Below are positions 25,856 through 34,259 of a DNA stretch of 64,000 bases, in pieces (within the stretch, counting starts at the first letter, position 1; each line of letters starts with the position of its first letter). A program made the position numbers and the translations under genes. The notes under the pieces are model-generated. The model ran no database searches, was not told the DNA's origin, and saw only the letters and a program-made list of their open reading frames with translations. The stretch comes from Hymenobacter terricola (lineage in GTDB: Bacteria > Bacteroidota > Bacteroidia > Cytophagales > Hymenobacteraceae), in the NCBI RefSeq assembly GCF_017921975.2, contig NZ_JAGEMO020000018.1, forward strand, positions 176,407 to 240,406. The letters run 5' to 3'.

Positions 25856-26569
25856 ATGCGCGTTTTCATCACCGGAGCCAACCGGGGCCTGGGCCTCGAA
25901 CTTACCCGCCAGTACCTGGAGCGCGGCGACCAGGTTTTTGCCGCCAGCCGGCAGCCCACCGACGCGGGCGACCTCCAGCGCCTGCGCCGCCAGTACCCCG
26001 ACCTTCTCGTACTGCTCCCCCTCGACGTGACCAGCGCCGAATCAATTGCCGCCGCCGTGCAAACCGTGAGCACCACCACCGACGGCCTTGACGTGCTCAT
26101 CAACAACGCCGGCGTGTATCCGCACGCCGGCTCCGGCGATGGGCACCAGCGCCTGGGCCAGCTCACGCACGACGACGCCATGGAAACCATGCAGGTGAAC
26201 GCCATTGGGCCGCTGCTGGTGTCGCAGGCGCTGCTGCCGCTGCTGCGCGCCGGGCGCAAGGGGCGCATCCTCAGCATCTCCTCGGGCCAGGGCTCCCTCA
26301 CCTGGAAAGCCACCGGCGACCCCTACCACTACAGCGCCAGCAAGGCCGCCCTGAACATGTACATGCGCAGCCTGGCCGTCGAAATCGGCCACCTGGGCCT
26401 GATTTCGGTGCTGGTGGACCCCGGCTGGATGCGCACCGAAATGGGCGGCGACAGCGCCACCCAGGACCCGGCTGACTCGGCCCGCGGCATTATCCGCCTG
26501 GCCGAGCAGCTGCACGCCGAAGAAAACGGTAGTTTCGTAACCTGGAAGGGGTTGCCTGTGCCGTGGTAA
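25856..26569 (+). CDS. SDR family oxidoreductase
   Basis: A 237-residue classical short-chain dehydrogenase/reductase. The cofactor motif TGANRGLGLE lies at the N-terminus, NNAG at about residue 80, and the catalytic Tyr and Lys in YHYSASKAAL with the Ser of SISSGQ about 20 residues before. Arg in the second strand region (SRQP) suggests NADP(H). Most similar in layout to C-factor/carbonyl reductase-like SDRs. The start is preceded by a TAAACTTCG box 39 bases upstream. Substrate unknown. Confidence 0.9.
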   Translation: MRVFITGANRGLGLELTRQYLERGDQVFAASRQPTDAGDLQRLRRQYPDLLVLLPLDVTSAESIAAAVQTVSTTTDGLDVLINNAGVYPHAGSGDGHQRLGQLTHDDAMETMQVNAIGPLLVSQALLPLLRAGRKGRILSISSGQGSLTWKATGDPYHYSASKAALNMYMRSLAVEIGHLGLISVLVDPGWMRTEMGGDSATQDPADSARGIIRLAEQLHAEENGSFVTWKGLPVPW

Positions 26570-26880
26570 TATCTTATATTTCAATGATTTATATCTAACA
26601 AACCCTCCTACTTTAACTGTTGTGCATTCTTTGAAAAGCCGCTCCGCAAGGGGCGGCTTTTTTGCGTTACCCGGTTTGAATTATTGCAAAACAAGTAGTC
26701 TGATTATCAATTTCCTATTTCCTGGCACTACCCAGTAAAACTCTTCTTTCAGCCGGCTTTATTTCGGTGTTACCCTTCTGTAATTTTACCACACCCGCCC
26801 CCGCTCAACCTAATAAAGGCCTCTGTGGTAGCAGCTGTAGAGCTACTTGCCGGCGTGGTTTCACTTCTCATTTTTTGTTC
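26570..26880. other. Intergenic region with one terminator and a possible promoter
   Basis: This gap is more AT-rich than its neighbours. It holds the terminator at 26635-26663 and a TAATTTTA sequence near 26781 that could serve the M36 relic. I see no gene, RNA motif or repeat in the rest. Confidence 0.5.
26635..26663 (+). terminator. Rho-independent terminator after the SDR gene
   Basis: AAAGCCGCTCC / GGGGCGGCTTT with a GCAA loop (one G-U pair) and a T6 tract. Confidence 0.85.
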
Positions 26881-27299
26881 ATGAGGAAATCCTCTACATT
26901 GAAACTGGGTCTGGCTGCACTCGGCCTATTGCCCCTGACTGCGCTGCACGCGCAGTCCATTACTCCCCAACAGGCCTTTGAACAAGCCCTCGCAGTGCGC
27001 ACACAGTGGGCCGGTCCCGGCTTCCCGGCCGCCGACCTGCGCCTGAGCAGTACCTACGCCGACGCCAACGGCCTGGAGCACGTGTACGTGCAGCAGCTGA
27101 ACCGGGGGGCATTCCGGTGTACAATTGCGTGCAGTCGCTGGCCCTGATGGGCAGCCGACTGGTTTCCCACGCCGGCGCCTTCGTGCCGGCCAAGCAGCTG
27201 GCGGCCCTGTCGGCCAGTCCAGCCATTGGCGCGGCCACGGCCATGAGCCGTACGCTGCAGCACCTGGCCCGGCCCTACGCCGCCACACCAAAGGCATAA
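26881..27299 (+). pseudogene. M36 (fungalysin-type) peptidase propeptide relic, frameshifted
   Basis: A signal peptide (MRKSSTLKLGLAALGLLPLTALHAQ) and the N-terminal FTP-like propeptide of M36 metallopeptidases are visible (LSSTYADANGLEHVYVQQLNRG). At a run of six G at 27104-27109 the frame shifts; the second frame continues the family sequence (IPVYNCVQSLALMGSRLVSHAG) to a stop at 27297. No catalytic HExxH domain follows, only a terminator. So this is a ~139-residue remnant carrying both a frameshift and loss of the peptidase domain. The family call rests on the NRGIPVYN and LVSHAG blocks. Confidence 0.7.
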
Positions 27300-27331
27300 A
27301 AAAGGCCCGCTGAGTTCAGCGGGCCTTTTTT
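27299..27331. terminator. Strong bidirectional terminator
   Basis: A near-perfect stem AAAAAGGCCCGCTG / CAGCGGGCCTTTTT with a 4-base loop lies between the M36 relic and the convergent RDD gene. Confidence 0.9.
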
Positions 27332-27351
27332 ATGCGCGGAGGGGCGCAGCG

Positions 27352-28071
27352 CTAGCTGCCCATCGACAGGTGCGCGTGGTCTCGCAGCACGGTTTTGAGG
27401 AAAGGGCCATCCTGCAAGTCAGTGTAAATGCCGGTGATGGCCTTGACCTTGTTGGCCACCTCATTAAGCAGCAAATAGTTTTCCTGCTTGGCGCTGTGAA
27501 ACAACAGCTTGCGAATGAGGGCTACGTCGTGGTCGGACAAAGCGGCGGCCTGGGCAAATACCGGCTGATAGCCGGCGATGGCCGCCACATCGGCCGCCAT
27601 TGGGGAGTTGTAGTCGGGCCGCTTTTTGAGGCTGATGACGGTGGTGCCGGCCGCGAGGTCGCCCAGGCGCTGGCCCCGGCCGTTGAGCAAAATGGTAATC
27701 AACGCGCCCACGCCGGCCGTCATCACGATTTCGATGGGGCGCAGCAGCCAGCGCAGCAGGTAGTCGCCGAGGCCGGCGCGGGTGCCGTCCACGCGCACCA
27801 CGCGCAGGTGCAAGGCCTTTTTGCCCAGGGTCTGGCCGTTGAAAAACACTTCGCAGACCAAGAAATAAAACGTGGTGGGCAGCATGGCCAGGTAGGTACC
27901 CACCACGCCCACGCCGCCGATGTTCAGCCGGATGCTCAACAGATTCCAGGCAATAAACCACGTCACGTACAGCCCATAGTCGATGAGCGTGGCCACGATG
28001 CGGTCGCCAACGCTGGCGATTTCATACTCCAGGGTGACGTTTTGGGTGGTCTGAATGCGAATCGTACTCAT
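27352..28071 (-). CDS. RDD family membrane protein
   Basis: A 239-residue protein with an N-terminal RDD domain: LEYEIASVGDRIVATLIDYGLY contains the R and first D, followed by helices near 30-50 and 60-80, NGQTLGKKALHLRVVRVDG, and a third hydrophobic block. The C-terminal ~90 residues are soluble and helical (AAALSDHDVALIRKLLFHSA). RDD proteins are of unclear role; some act as Na+/H+ antiporters or chaperone-like membrane factors. It is divergent from the SpoIIM-like gene, a pairing found in many Bacteroidota together with the DUF4129/MoxR/DUF58 genes that follow. Confidence 0.9.
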   Translation of the reverse strand: MSTIRIQTTQNVTLEYEIASVGDRIVATLIDYGLYVTWFIAWNLLSIRLNIGGVGVVGTYLAMLPTTFYFLVCEVFFNGQTLGKKALHLRVVRVDGTRAGLGDYLLRWLLRPIEIVMTAGVGALITILLNGRGQRLGDLAAGTTVISLKKRPDYNSPMAADVAAIAGYQPVFAQAAALSDHDVALIRKLLFHSAKQENYLLLNEVANKVKAITGIYTDLQDGPFLKTVLRDHAHLSMGS

Positions 28072-28115
28072 GAGCTGAATAAAGGAAACGGGGCGACGGG
28101 CCGCGCAAACAAAGT

Positions 28116-28124
28116 CGAAATTTA
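28116..28124 (-). promoter_or_regulatory. Probable -7 box of the RDD gene
   Basis: The minus strand reads TAAATTTCG, near TAnnTTTG, 45 bases upstream of the RDD start. Confidence 0.35.
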
Positions 28125-28215
28125 CGCTGCCGACGCCTGTTTTCCGCTGGCTTGCACCCGGCTTTTTGTCCCGGCGGTAGTTGGGGGCCGGCTAGGCCAC
28201 ATCGGCGCGGCTTGC

Positions 28216-28223
28216 TACCTTTA
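28216..28223 (+). promoter_or_regulatory. -7 box of the SpoIIM-like operon
   Basis: TACCTTTA, one change from consensus, 18 bases before the ATG at 28242. Confidence 0.45.
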
Positions 28224-28241
28224 AGGCTCTAACCATGCCCC

Positions 28242-29210
28242 ATGCGCGAAGCTCTTTTTCTGCGGCAAAACCAGGCCCGTTGGCAGCAGTACGAAACCAA
28301 GCCGACGGCCAGCCCCGATGAGCTCGCCGCCCGGTTCGTGGCCCTGACCGACGACCTGGCCTACGCCCAAACCTTCTACCCCGAGTCGCCGACCACGGCT
28401 TACCTGAACGCCCTCACCGGCAAGCTGCACCAGGCCCTCTACAAGAACAAGCCGGAGGCGCGCGGGCGCTTTGGCCAGTTCTGGGCGCGCGAGCTGCCCC
28501 TGGTGGTGAGCCGCCACCACGCCGTGCTGGGCTGGGCGCTGGCCTTCTTTGCGCTGTGCACCGCGCTGGGGGCCCTTTCGGCCGCCTATGACGACACCTT
28601 CGTGCGCTCCGTTCTCGGCGACAACTACGTGAACCAAACCCTGGAAAACATCCATAAGGGCGACCCGATGGCCATTTACAAGGGCGACGACGAAACGTCG
28701 ATGTTCCTCCAAATCACCTACAACAACATCAAGGTGGCGCTGCTCACCTTTGCCTCGGGCATCACGCTGGGCCTGGGCACAGGCTACCTGCTGTTCACCA
28801 ACGGGCTGATGCTGGGGGCTTTCCAGTATTTTTTCTATCAGCAGCACGTGCTGGCGGCGTCGGTGCTCACCATCTGGATTCACGGCACGCTCGAAATCTC
28901 GTCCATCGTGCTGGCCGGGGGCGCAGGCTTCGTGATGGCGCGGGGCCTCCTGTTTCCGGGCACCTACGGCCGGGGCGAATCCTTCCGGTTCGCAGCCCGC
29001 GAGGGCGGCAAGCTGGCCCTGGGGCTGGTGCCCATTTTCATGCTGGCCGGCTTCCTCGAAAGCTTCGTGACGCGCCACACCGAAATGCCCATGGCGGCCA
29101 GTGTGGCCATTATTGGCGGGTCGGCGGCCTTCATTCTGTGGTATTTCGGGTGGTATCCGTGGCGGTTGCGGCAGCAGGGAGCCACGCTGCCGGGGCCAGC
29201 CCGGTACTAA
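28242..29210 (+). CDS. SpoIIM-like (DUF95) membrane protein
   Basis: A 322-residue polytopic protein. The first ~85 residues are soluble; TM segments follow at about 97-117 (AVLGWALAFFALCTALGALS), 162-205, 210-235, 260-280 and 288-306. The block HGTLEISSIVLAGGAGFVMARGLL is the stage II sporulation protein M (DUF95) hallmark. Bacteroidota do not sporulate; the family here is an uncharacterised integral membrane component linked to RDD, DUF4129, MoxR and DUF58 genes. First gene of the plus-strand set. Confidence 0.9.
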   Translation: MREALFLRQNQARWQQYETKPTASPDELAARFVALTDDLAYAQTFYPESPTTAYLNALTGKLHQALYKNKPEARGRFGQFWARELPLVVSRHHAVLGWALAFFALCTALGALSAAYDDTFVRSVLGDNYVNQTLENIHKGDPMAIYKGDDETSMFLQITYNNIKVALLTFASGITLGLGTGYLLFTNGLMLGAFQYFFYQQHVLAASVLTIWIHGTLEISSIVLAGGAGFVMARGLLFPGTYGRGESFRFAAREGGKLALGLVPIFMLAGFLESFVTRHTEMPMAASVAIIGGSAAFILWYFGWYPWRLRQQGATLPGPARY

Positions 29211-29280
29211 GTTGTTGGTTGTTGGTTGTTAGTTCTTAGTGTGTAGACAGCGTCTTGACTGACAACTAACAGCTGACAAC
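29211..29280. repeat. TTGTTGG/CTGACAAC inverted repeat
   Basis: Three GTTGTTGG units on the left and TGACAACTAACAGCTGACAAC on the right form an imperfect inverted repeat with a ~20-base spacer. Same family as 5783, 12829 and 39952. Confidence 0.55.
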
Positions 29281-29370
29281 CCGTTTACTTTTGAACGACT
29301 ACTTAAAAGCCAAAGTCTGCGCAGCTCCAGATTCCCGCTTTCTCCCCTTTTCCAGCTTTTCCCTTTTCAA

Positions 29371-30333
29371 ATGCGCCAACGCTATACCCAGGAATCCGAT
29401 TTTCGCCAACAGCGGGATTTCGGCCAGAAAATCACCGCCACGTTCGAGTTCATCGGCGCGCATTGGCAGGGGTTGGGGCGGGCCCTGCTCTACATTGTGC
29501 TGCCCACGGCCCTGCTACAGGGCCTGGTGGCCGGCCTGCTGAACCGGCAGATGTTCACCAATGGCTTGGTTGCCGGCAAAACCTACGGCACCGGCTCTGG
29601 GGTAACCGAGCGCCTGGCTATGTTCAATTCTCTGCGCCAGTCGCCTTATTATTGGGTAAGCGTTGTGCTAGGCGCCATTTTCGTCACCATGCTGGTGCTC
29701 ACGGTGTATGGCTACATGCTGCGCTGCCTGCGTCCCAACCCGTCGAACGAACCCATCACCGTGGGCGAGGTGTGGGCCGTCGTGCGGCAGCAATTCCTGA
29801 GCTCCTTCTTCTCGTATTTCGGCCTGATTATCCTCGTTATTCTGGCCTCGATTCTCCTCTTCTTTCCCGGTATCTACATCGGCGTGGCATTTACCTTGTT
29901 TTACGTGGTGAAGGTGGTGGAAGGCACTGGTTTTGGGGCCACTTGCAGCCGTTGCCTGCGCCTGACGCGGGGCAAGTGGTGGTCCACGTTCGGGCTGGGG
30001 TTCATCATGTCGCTGATGCTGGGGATAGTGGCCGCCGTTGTGGGTGGCGTTGCGGGCGCGTTGGCCCTGGGCCTGGGCAGCGTCCTCGGCTTATATCATG
30101 CCGGAGACGCTGGCGCGACTATTGGCCTGTTTACGGTGGTTACGTCCTCCCTCGGGGGCTTGCTTTACCTGCTGATTTATCCGCCGCTGCTCGTGGCATT
30201 AGCGTTCCAATATTTCAACCTCGTGGAGCGCCAGGACGGCGTGGGCCTGCACAACCTGGTCAGCCAGCTGGGCCAGGCCCCCGTCGCGGTGCAAAACGCC
30301 ACCTATCGCCCCGATGAGGAGGGCGAATACTAA
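29371..30333 (+). CDS. Multi-pass membrane protein of unknown function
   Basis: Not recognised by name. A 320-residue protein with a charged start (MRQRYTQESDFRQQRDFGQK, ITATFEFIGAHW) and about six hydrophobic segments (near 45-65, 94-116, 146-190, 208-248 and 262-290) rich in Gly in the fourth. The layout recalls DUF975 or GlpQ-membrane-domain type proteins that seat four to six helices around a soluble ligand. Its place between SpoIIM-like and DUF4129 genes is typical of this locus in Hymenobacter-like genomes, so it likely acts with them. Confidence 0.75.
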   Translation: MRQRYTQESDFRQQRDFGQKITATFEFIGAHWQGLGRALLYIVLPTALLQGLVAGLLNRQMFTNGLVAGKTYGTGSGVTERLAMFNSLRQSPYYWVSVVLGAIFVTMLVLTVYGYMLRCLRPNPSNEPITVGEVWAVVRQQFLSSFFSYFGLIILVILASILLFFPGIYIGVAFTLFYVVKVVEGTGFGATCSRCLRLTRGKWWSTFGLGFIMSLMLGIVAAVVGGVAGALALGLGSVLGLYHAGDAGATIGLFTVVTSSLGGLLYLLIYPPLLVALAFQYFNLVERQDGVGLHNLVSQLGQAPVAVQNATYRPDEEGEY

Positions 30334-30338
30334 ATTTT

Positions 30339-30503
30339 AATGAGGAATGAGGAATGAGGAATTTATTTTTGGCTTCAGGTGAAGCTGTTTAGAACGTCCG
30401 TTCGCCGCTGTAGAGACGCCGTTCGGGCGACTTTCTAAACAGCTTTGGTATCATTCTTCATTCCTCGTTCCTCACTAAACGCAGCGCTTCATTCCTCATT
30501 AAA
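30339..30503. repeat. Compound inverted repeat (GAGGAATGA family) with 13-bp inner arms
   Basis: Three tandem GAGGAATGA units at the left end face TCATTCCTC units at the right end. Inside, AAGCTGTTTAGAA at 30382-30394 is the exact reverse complement of 30433-30445. The nested arms suggest a long hairpin in the RNA between two membrane-protein genes, or a non-autonomous mobile element. Confidence 0.65.
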
Positions 30504-30518
30504 TTATCCACCACGGCT

Positions 30519-31295
30519 TTGGCTTTCTTTTCCTGTTGGTTTCGGGTGTTGATGGTGCTGGCGGCCCTGGGCGCGGGCGCAGCCCACGCGGCGCCACCGG
30601 CGGAGAAACCGCCCACCACCCGCACCCTGCCGCCCGACCTCGGCCCCGCCCCCACGCTGCGCCACCCCGACGCGGCCCGCCTGCGGGAGCTGCGCGGCCA
30701 GCGCGCCTTTCAGTACGAAGAGCCGGTGGCCCGCCCCGAGCAAAGCGCCTGGGACGCCTTCAAGGCGCGGCTGTGGCGGGCCATTGCCGAGTGGCTGAAC
30801 AGTCGCAGCTACAGTCATTTCTGGCGCTGGGTGTTCTATGCGCTGTTTTTGGTGGTGGGCGTGTTCGTGGTGCTCAAGCTGTTGCAGCTGGACATCACGG
30901 CCATGCTGGGCCGCACGCCCCGGCGCGTGGGACTGGCCTACGATACCGCCGCTGAGAACATTCACGAAGTAGACTTCGCCACGCGCCTGGCCGAAGCCGA
31001 GGCAGCCGGCAACCTGCGACTGGCCGTGCGCCTGGGCTATTTGCAGCTGCTCAAAGCCCTTTCCGACCGGGGCCTCATCCTCTGGCAACCCGACAAAACC
31101 AACCACGCCTACCTGGCCGAATTGCCCTTAAACGGGCCATTACGGAACGATTTCCGCGAAATCACGCGGCAGTTTGAGTTTGTGTGGTACGGCGAGCTGG
31201 CGCTGTCCGGGCCGCTGTATGAGCGGGTGCGGGCCGGGCACCGCGCTTTCCAGCGCCAGGTGGCGGGGGCCAACGTTGCCCGCCGCGCCGCCTGA
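30519..31295 (+). CDS. DUF4129 domain-containing membrane protein
   Basis: About 258 residues, with an N-terminal signal-like segment (VLMVLAALGAGAAHA), a Pro-rich periplasmic stretch, one transmembrane helix at about 103-124 (WVFYALFLVVGVFVVLKLL), and a cytoplasmic C-terminal DUF4129 domain (AAGNLRLAVRLGYLQLLKAL; REITRQFEFVWYGE). The first codon is uncertain: TTG at 30519 or ATG at 30552. DUF4129 often follows transglutaminase-like proteins and is linked with DUF58/MoxR systems. Seventeen bases separate it from the DUF4350 gene. Confidence 0.85.
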   Translation: MAFFSCWFRVLMVLAALGAGAAHAAPPAEKPPTTRTLPPDLGPAPTLRHPDAARLRELRGQRAFQYEEPVARPEQSAWDAFKARLWRAIAEWLNSRSYSHFWRWVFYALFLVVGVFVVLKLLQLDITAMLGRTPRRVGLAYDTAAENIHEVDFATRLAEAEAAGNLRLAVRLGYLQLLKALSDRGLILWQPDKTNHAYLAELPLNGPLRNDFREITRQFEFVWYGELALSGPLYERVRAGHRAFQRQVAGANVARRAA

Positions 31296-31312
31296 TTTAT
31301 CTTTCTGCCTTT

Positions 31313-32791
31313 ATGACTACTCTTCGCTGGTATTTAGTGGGTTTGCTGGCCCTGTTCGGGGCCTACGTGGCGCTGGAATACTACCGGCCCAAGCCCCTGG
31401 ACTGGCGGCCCACGTTCGTCAACAAGGACAAAATTCCCTATGGCACCTACGTGCTCTACGACCAGCTGCCGCACCTGCTCGGCACCGATTCGGTGGAGAT
31501 GACCCGCCTGCCCATCTACAACCAGCTCACCGGCGTTTCGCTGGAGCTGAGCGATGCCATGACGGAGGCGCAAACCCACACCGTGACCAGCCCGCCCGAC
31601 ACCGCAACGGCTACGGCCACGGCTTCGGACTCAACGGCGGCGGATTCGGCAACTTCTGATGCTGATTCAACCGAGGAAACCGCCGATACAACTCCCGGCC
31701 GCGACACTGCCGAAGCTCGCGTCCCGGCTACCGGCAGTGTCGCTCAGGAAGAAGAAGAGGACGAGGACGGCCAGAACCACAATTGGTCAGAGGAACACCT
31801 GTTGGCGGCACGGGCCAACTATTTGTTCGTCAACACCCGTTTTCAGGCCGGCAACACCGACACCCACGCCCTGCTGCGCTTCATCGGCAATGGCAACGAC
31901 GTGTTCATCGTGGCCGAGGATTTTGGCGATTCCGCTTCCGCTTTTCTCGACACGCTGGGCGTGCGGACCCGCACCATTAATGTGCCCACCCACGCCGGCC
32001 CGCAACGCCTGCCCGTGGTCGATTCGGTGACGGTGCGCTTCACCAATCCGGCCCTGGCCGGGCCGCGCTACCGCCTGCCGGGTGCCGATGCCAACGTCCG
32101 GTTCGTGGTTGATTCGGGCCGGGTGGGCCGCGCTCTGGCCGCTGATGCCCAGGGGCGGCCCGTGCTGGTGCGCCTCAACTACGGCCGGGGGCACGTGTAT
32201 TTGTGCTCAGTGCCCATTACTTTCACCAACCAGTACGTGCTGCGGCCGGCCACCAGCCAGTTTGCCGCCACGGCCCTCTCCTACCTGCCCGCCCGCCGCA
32301 CCTGGTGGGACGAATACCAGAAGCAGGGCCGGCGCGGCGACCAGTCGCTGCTGCGCATCGTGAGCGGCCACGAAGCCCTCAATACCGCGTTTTATCTGCT
32401 CGTTGTTGGCGGGCTGCTCTTCGTGTTTGTGGAGGCGCGCCGCCGCCAGCGCATTATTCCCACGCTCAAGGCGCTGCCCAACACCACGCTGCTGTTCACG
32501 CGCACCGTGGCCAGCCTGTACCGCCAGGGCAGCAGCCACGCGCTCATTGCCGAGAAAAAAGTCGGTTTATTTATGGATTACCTGCGCACCCGCTTCCAGG
32601 AAACCAACCCGGATTTTGGCGATTCCGACTTCCGCGAGCGGCTCAGCCAGAAGTCGGGTCTGGCCCGGCCACGGGTTGACGAGCTACTTCGCCTCGTAAA
32701 CTTTGCCCGCACCGCGCCCCAGATGACCGACCGCGACCTGCTGCAACTGAGCAAGGCGCTGAGTGATTTCAGGCGGGAAGCCAGCCGTTAA
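31313..32791 (+). CDS. DUF4350 domain-containing protein
   Basis: A 492-residue protein anchored by an N-terminal helix (about 4-20), followed by a DUF4350/GATase-like periplasmic domain (YRPKPLDWRPTFVNKDKIPYG; NDVFIVAEDFGDSASAFLD; RPVLVRLNYGRGHVYLCSVP) and a second helix near 362-378, then a helical cytoplasmic tail. Residues about 85-160 are an Asp/Ser/Thr/Glu-rich low-complexity insertion that splits the domain and is probably disordered. Part of the SpoIIM-to-DUF58 set. Confidence 0.88.
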   Translation: MTTLRWYLVGLLALFGAYVALEYYRPKPLDWRPTFVNKDKIPYGTYVLYDQLPHLLGTDSVEMTRLPIYNQLTGVSLELSDAMTEAQTHTVTSPPDTATATATASDSTAADSATSDADSTEETADTTPGRDTAEARVPATGSVAQEEEEDEDGQNHNWSEEHLLAARANYLFVNTRFQAGNTDTHALLRFIGNGNDVFIVAEDFGDSASAFLDTLGVRTRTINVPTHAGPQRLPVVDSVTVRFTNPALAGPRYRLPGADANVRFVVDSGRVGRALAADAQGRPVLVRLNYGRGHVYLCSVPITFTNQYVLRPATSQFAATALSYLPARRTWWDEYQKQGRRGDQSLLRIVSGHEALNTAFYLLVVGGLLFVFVEARRRQRIIPTLKALPNTTLLFTRTVASLYRQGSSHALIAEKKVGLFMDYLRTRFQETNPDFGDSDFRERLSQKSGLARPRVDELLRLVNFARTAPQMTDRDLLQLSKALSDFRREASR

Positions 32792-32944
32792 AACCGTTTT
32801 GCACTGTGCCGGGAAACGGCAATTTCAGCGAATTGCACTATCCCGTTACCTTCAACTTACCAGCCTTTCAACCAGATTATTACCTGCAGTAAATTACTGT
32901 TTTTGCTTCGCTTCGACCAGCGGTATTACGTGCCGCCAAATGTA

Positions 32945-34051
32945 ATGGAAAACAATAACCTCGATACTACTTTCGGTGCTGATCCGGCCGGCCTTTCGGG
33001 CAACGTGCCCGCGCTGGATGCCCTGAATCCCGCGGCTCCGGCCAGCCCACCGGAAACCCCTAGCAAACCGGCGGCCCCGGAAGCAGCCTTCGCCCCGCGC
33101 ACCGATTTTGCCCGGCTCACGGCCCAAACCGATGCCATCCGGGCCGAAATCGGCAAAATCATCGTCGGCCAAACCGACTTGCTGGAGCTGCTGCTCACCG
33201 CCGTGCTGGCCGATGGCCACGTATTGCTGGAAGGCGTGCCCGGCGTGGCCAAAACCCTCATGGCCAAGCTGCTGTCCCGCACGCTGGAAGTCCCGTTCAG
33301 CCGCATCCAGTTCACGCCCGATTTGATGCCGAGCGACGTGCTGGGCACGTCGGTGTTCCGGCAGAACAAGGCGGATTTTGAGTTTCGGCCCGGCCCCATT
33401 TTCGCCAGCGTGGTGCTGATTGACGAAATCAACCGAGCCCCCGCCAAGACGCAATCGGCGCTGTTTGAGGTGATGGAGGAGCGCACCGTGACCCAGGACG
33501 GCACCACCTACGCCATGCCCGAGCCCTTTTTGGTACTGGCCACCCAAAACCCCATCGAGCAGGAAGGCACCTACCGCCTGCCCGAAGCCCAGCTTGACCG
33601 CTTCCTGTTCAAGCTGCACGTGGGCTACCCAACGTTGGCCGAGGAAGTGCAGATTCTGACCGGCCACCACGCCGGTTTCGGCAGCACCAATCTCGAAGCT
33701 GTGCAGCCCATTCTCAGCGCCCCCGACCTGGCCTCGCTGCGCCAGCAAGTGCGCCAGCAGCGCGTGGAGGCCAATATTCTGGAATACATCGCCAAGCTGG
33801 TGGGCCAGACGCGGGCGCACAAATCCTTGTACCTGGGCGCTTCGCCCCGCGCCTCATTGGCCCTGCTGAACGGTGCCAAAGCCCTGGCCGCTCTGCGCGG
33901 CCGCGACTTCGTAACGCCCGAGGACGTGCAGTTCCTCGCGCCCAGCGTGCTGCGGCACCGCATCATGCTCACCCCGGAGCGCGAGATGGAAGGCGGCACC
34001 CCGGACGAGGTAGTGAAACAGATTATCCAGAGCGTGGAAGTGCCACGGTAG
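32945..34051 (+). CDS. MoxR family AAA+ ATPase
   Basis: A 368-residue ATPase starting MENNNLDTTFGADP. After a ~50-residue Pro/Ala-rich start come Walker A GVPGVAKT at about 97-104, Walker B VVLIDEINRAPAKTQ near 157-160, sensor 1 in LATQNPIEQEGTYRLPEAQLDRF, and the C-terminal lid (LGASPRASLALLNGAKALAALRGRDFVTPEDV). MoxR ATPases act as chaperones for assembling von Willebrand-domain or metal-containing complexes and are genetically linked with DUF58 proteins. It sits directly before the DUF58 gene. Confidence 0.94.
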   Translation: MENNNLDTTFGADPAGLSGNVPALDALNPAAPASPPETPSKPAAPEAAFAPRTDFARLTAQTDAIRAEIGKIIVGQTDLLELLLTAVLADGHVLLEGVPGVAKTLMAKLLSRTLEVPFSRIQFTPDLMPSDVLGTSVFRQNKADFEFRPGPIFASVVLIDEINRAPAKTQSALFEVMEERTVTQDGTTYAMPEPFLVLATQNPIEQEGTYRLPEAQLDRFLFKLHVGYPTLAEEVQILTGHHAGFGSTNLEAVQPILSAPDLASLRQQVRQQRVEANILEYIAKLVGQTRAHKSLYLGASPRASLALLNGAKALAALRGRDFVTPEDVQFLAPSVLRHRIMLTPEREMEGGTPDEVVKQIIQSVEVPR

Positions 34052-34060
34052 ATGTAGTTT

Positions 34061-34110
34061 GCTGGAACGTCATGCTGAGCGCAGCCGAAGCATCTCCCGT
34101 GCAGCAGTAA
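34061..34110. repeat. Half copy of the GTCATGCTGAGC...GAAGCATCT element
   Basis: AACGTCATGCTGAGCGCAGC with following GAAGCATCT is related to the arms at 11784-11879. The 208-base gap to the DUF58 gene otherwise holds no gene. Confidence 0.5.
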
Positions 34111-34259
34111 AATCAATACACCCGACCATAATTTTTCACTCTGCTAACTCAATAGGCCATGAAGAATAACATAGCATCATTGCCTGTCATGGCGGAGGCT
34201 ATTCAATCTGGGGCGGCAGCAATTCTGCTACTTAAGCATCTGTGCTGCAGCCACTTTTT

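Noticed and set aside
28242..29210. SpoIIM-like gene as evidence of sporulation
   Set aside because: DUF95 proteins are widespread in non-sporing bacteria and no other sporulation gene is present.
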